Below, piece after piece: positions 5,096 to 5,302 of a stretch of 5,302 bases of DNA. How positions within the stretch are numbered: position 1 is the stretch's first letter; each line of letters starts with the position of its first letter. The stretch spans positions 1-5,302 of the forward strand of contig JANXBB010000238.1 of NCBI GenBank assembly GCA_025061975.1. Direction: 5' to 3'. The stretch comes from Caldifarciminota bacterium (lineage in GTDB: Bacteria > Hydrothermota > Tepidihabitantia > Tepidihabitantales > CAIPLT01). The translations under genes were made by a program, and so were the position numbers. A model generated the notes under the pieces. It was not told the origin of the DNA. It worked only from the letters and a program-made list of their open reading frames with translations, and did not search any database.

Positions 5096-5302
5096 ATGCG
5101 GCTTGCGGTTGGTGCAACGCGAATGGAGCTTTTACGGCTTAAGCGTCGGCTTTTAGTCGCGCGTCGCGGTCATAAATTACTTAAAGATAAGCAAGAGCAA
5201 CTGATGCGTAAGATTTTAGAGCTCATTAAAGAGATTAAAGGTGCCCGAGAACGGATTGCTCGCGAACTTACTGAAATCAATGAGCAGTTTTTGTTTGCTG
5301 AA
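5096..5302 (+). CDS. atpD: V/A-type ATP synthase subunit D, N-terminal part (cut by window end)
   Basis: Central rotor-stalk subunit of a V/A-type ATPase, which turns inside the A3B3 head and couples ATP hydrolysis or synthesis to ion transport across the membrane. Only the first 69 residues are in the window. They show the family's opening, TRMELLRLKRRLLVARRGHK (residues 8-27), followed by LLKDKQEQLMRKILELI (28-44), and continue as a long heptad-rich helix without a break, as expected for the antiparallel coiled coil of subunit D. The usual length is about 200 residues, so roughly two thirds lie beyond the edge. The ATG at 5096 is chosen because the promoter and the conserved N-terminus agree. 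The gene stands first after a 580-base gap with its own promoter. That is unusual, since subunit D commonly follows A and B in bacterial clusters. Confidence 0.93.
   Translation, partial: MRLAVGATRMELLRLKRRLLVARRGHKLLKDKQEQLMRKILELIKEIKGARERIARELTEINEQFLFAE

Overview
This is an AT-rich bacterial window with five protein genes, the last one cut by the window edge, and one probable structured RNA. It suggests an uncultivated bacterial lineage that carries a V/A-type ATPase, a chromosomal ParAB system and promoters of the sigma70 type. I cannot fix the phylum. Candidate lineages such as WOR-3 come to mind from the ParA-ParB-M23 grouping and the V-type ATPase, but that is only an impression.

Layout: 55-1500 (+) encodes a class II tRNA nucleotidyltransferase/poly(A) polymerase-type protein with an HD domain. 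1553-4042 (+) is a tight three-gene unit: ParA, ParB and a membrane-anchored M23/LytM peptidase. 4044-4514 (-) encodes a Mut7-C/PIN-like RNase domain protein with a zinc ribbon, convergent with the peptidase gene and separated from it by one base. 4515-5095 is a gap of about 580 bases. 5096 to the end (+) is the start of V-type ATPase subunit D.

The gap is the most interesting part. On the minus strand it holds a textbook promoter (TTGACA, 17 bases, TATAAT). This is followed by about 190 bases that fold into a long rod of three perfect stems (15, 11 and 11 bp) around a large internal loop, ending in a U-rich tract immediately before the Mut7-C gene. The transcript would be either a stand-alone small RNA or a long attenuator-like leader of the RNase gene. 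Its 5' end can pair with the internal loop, forming a pseudoknot or an alternative fold. The loop strands each carry CCTCCTT, identical to the core anti-Shine-Dalgarno sequence.

A second theme is translation without leaders. Each of the four protein-coding transcription units has a promoter-like pair with a 17-base spacer placed so that transcription would begin 0-3 bases before the ATG. None of the genes, including the internal parB and peptidase genes, has a recognisable Shine-Dalgarno sequence. The parA-parB-M23 unit links chromosome segregation to cell-wall hydrolysis; the nucleotidyltransferase, the Mut7-C RNase and the candidate RNA all concern RNA metabolism.
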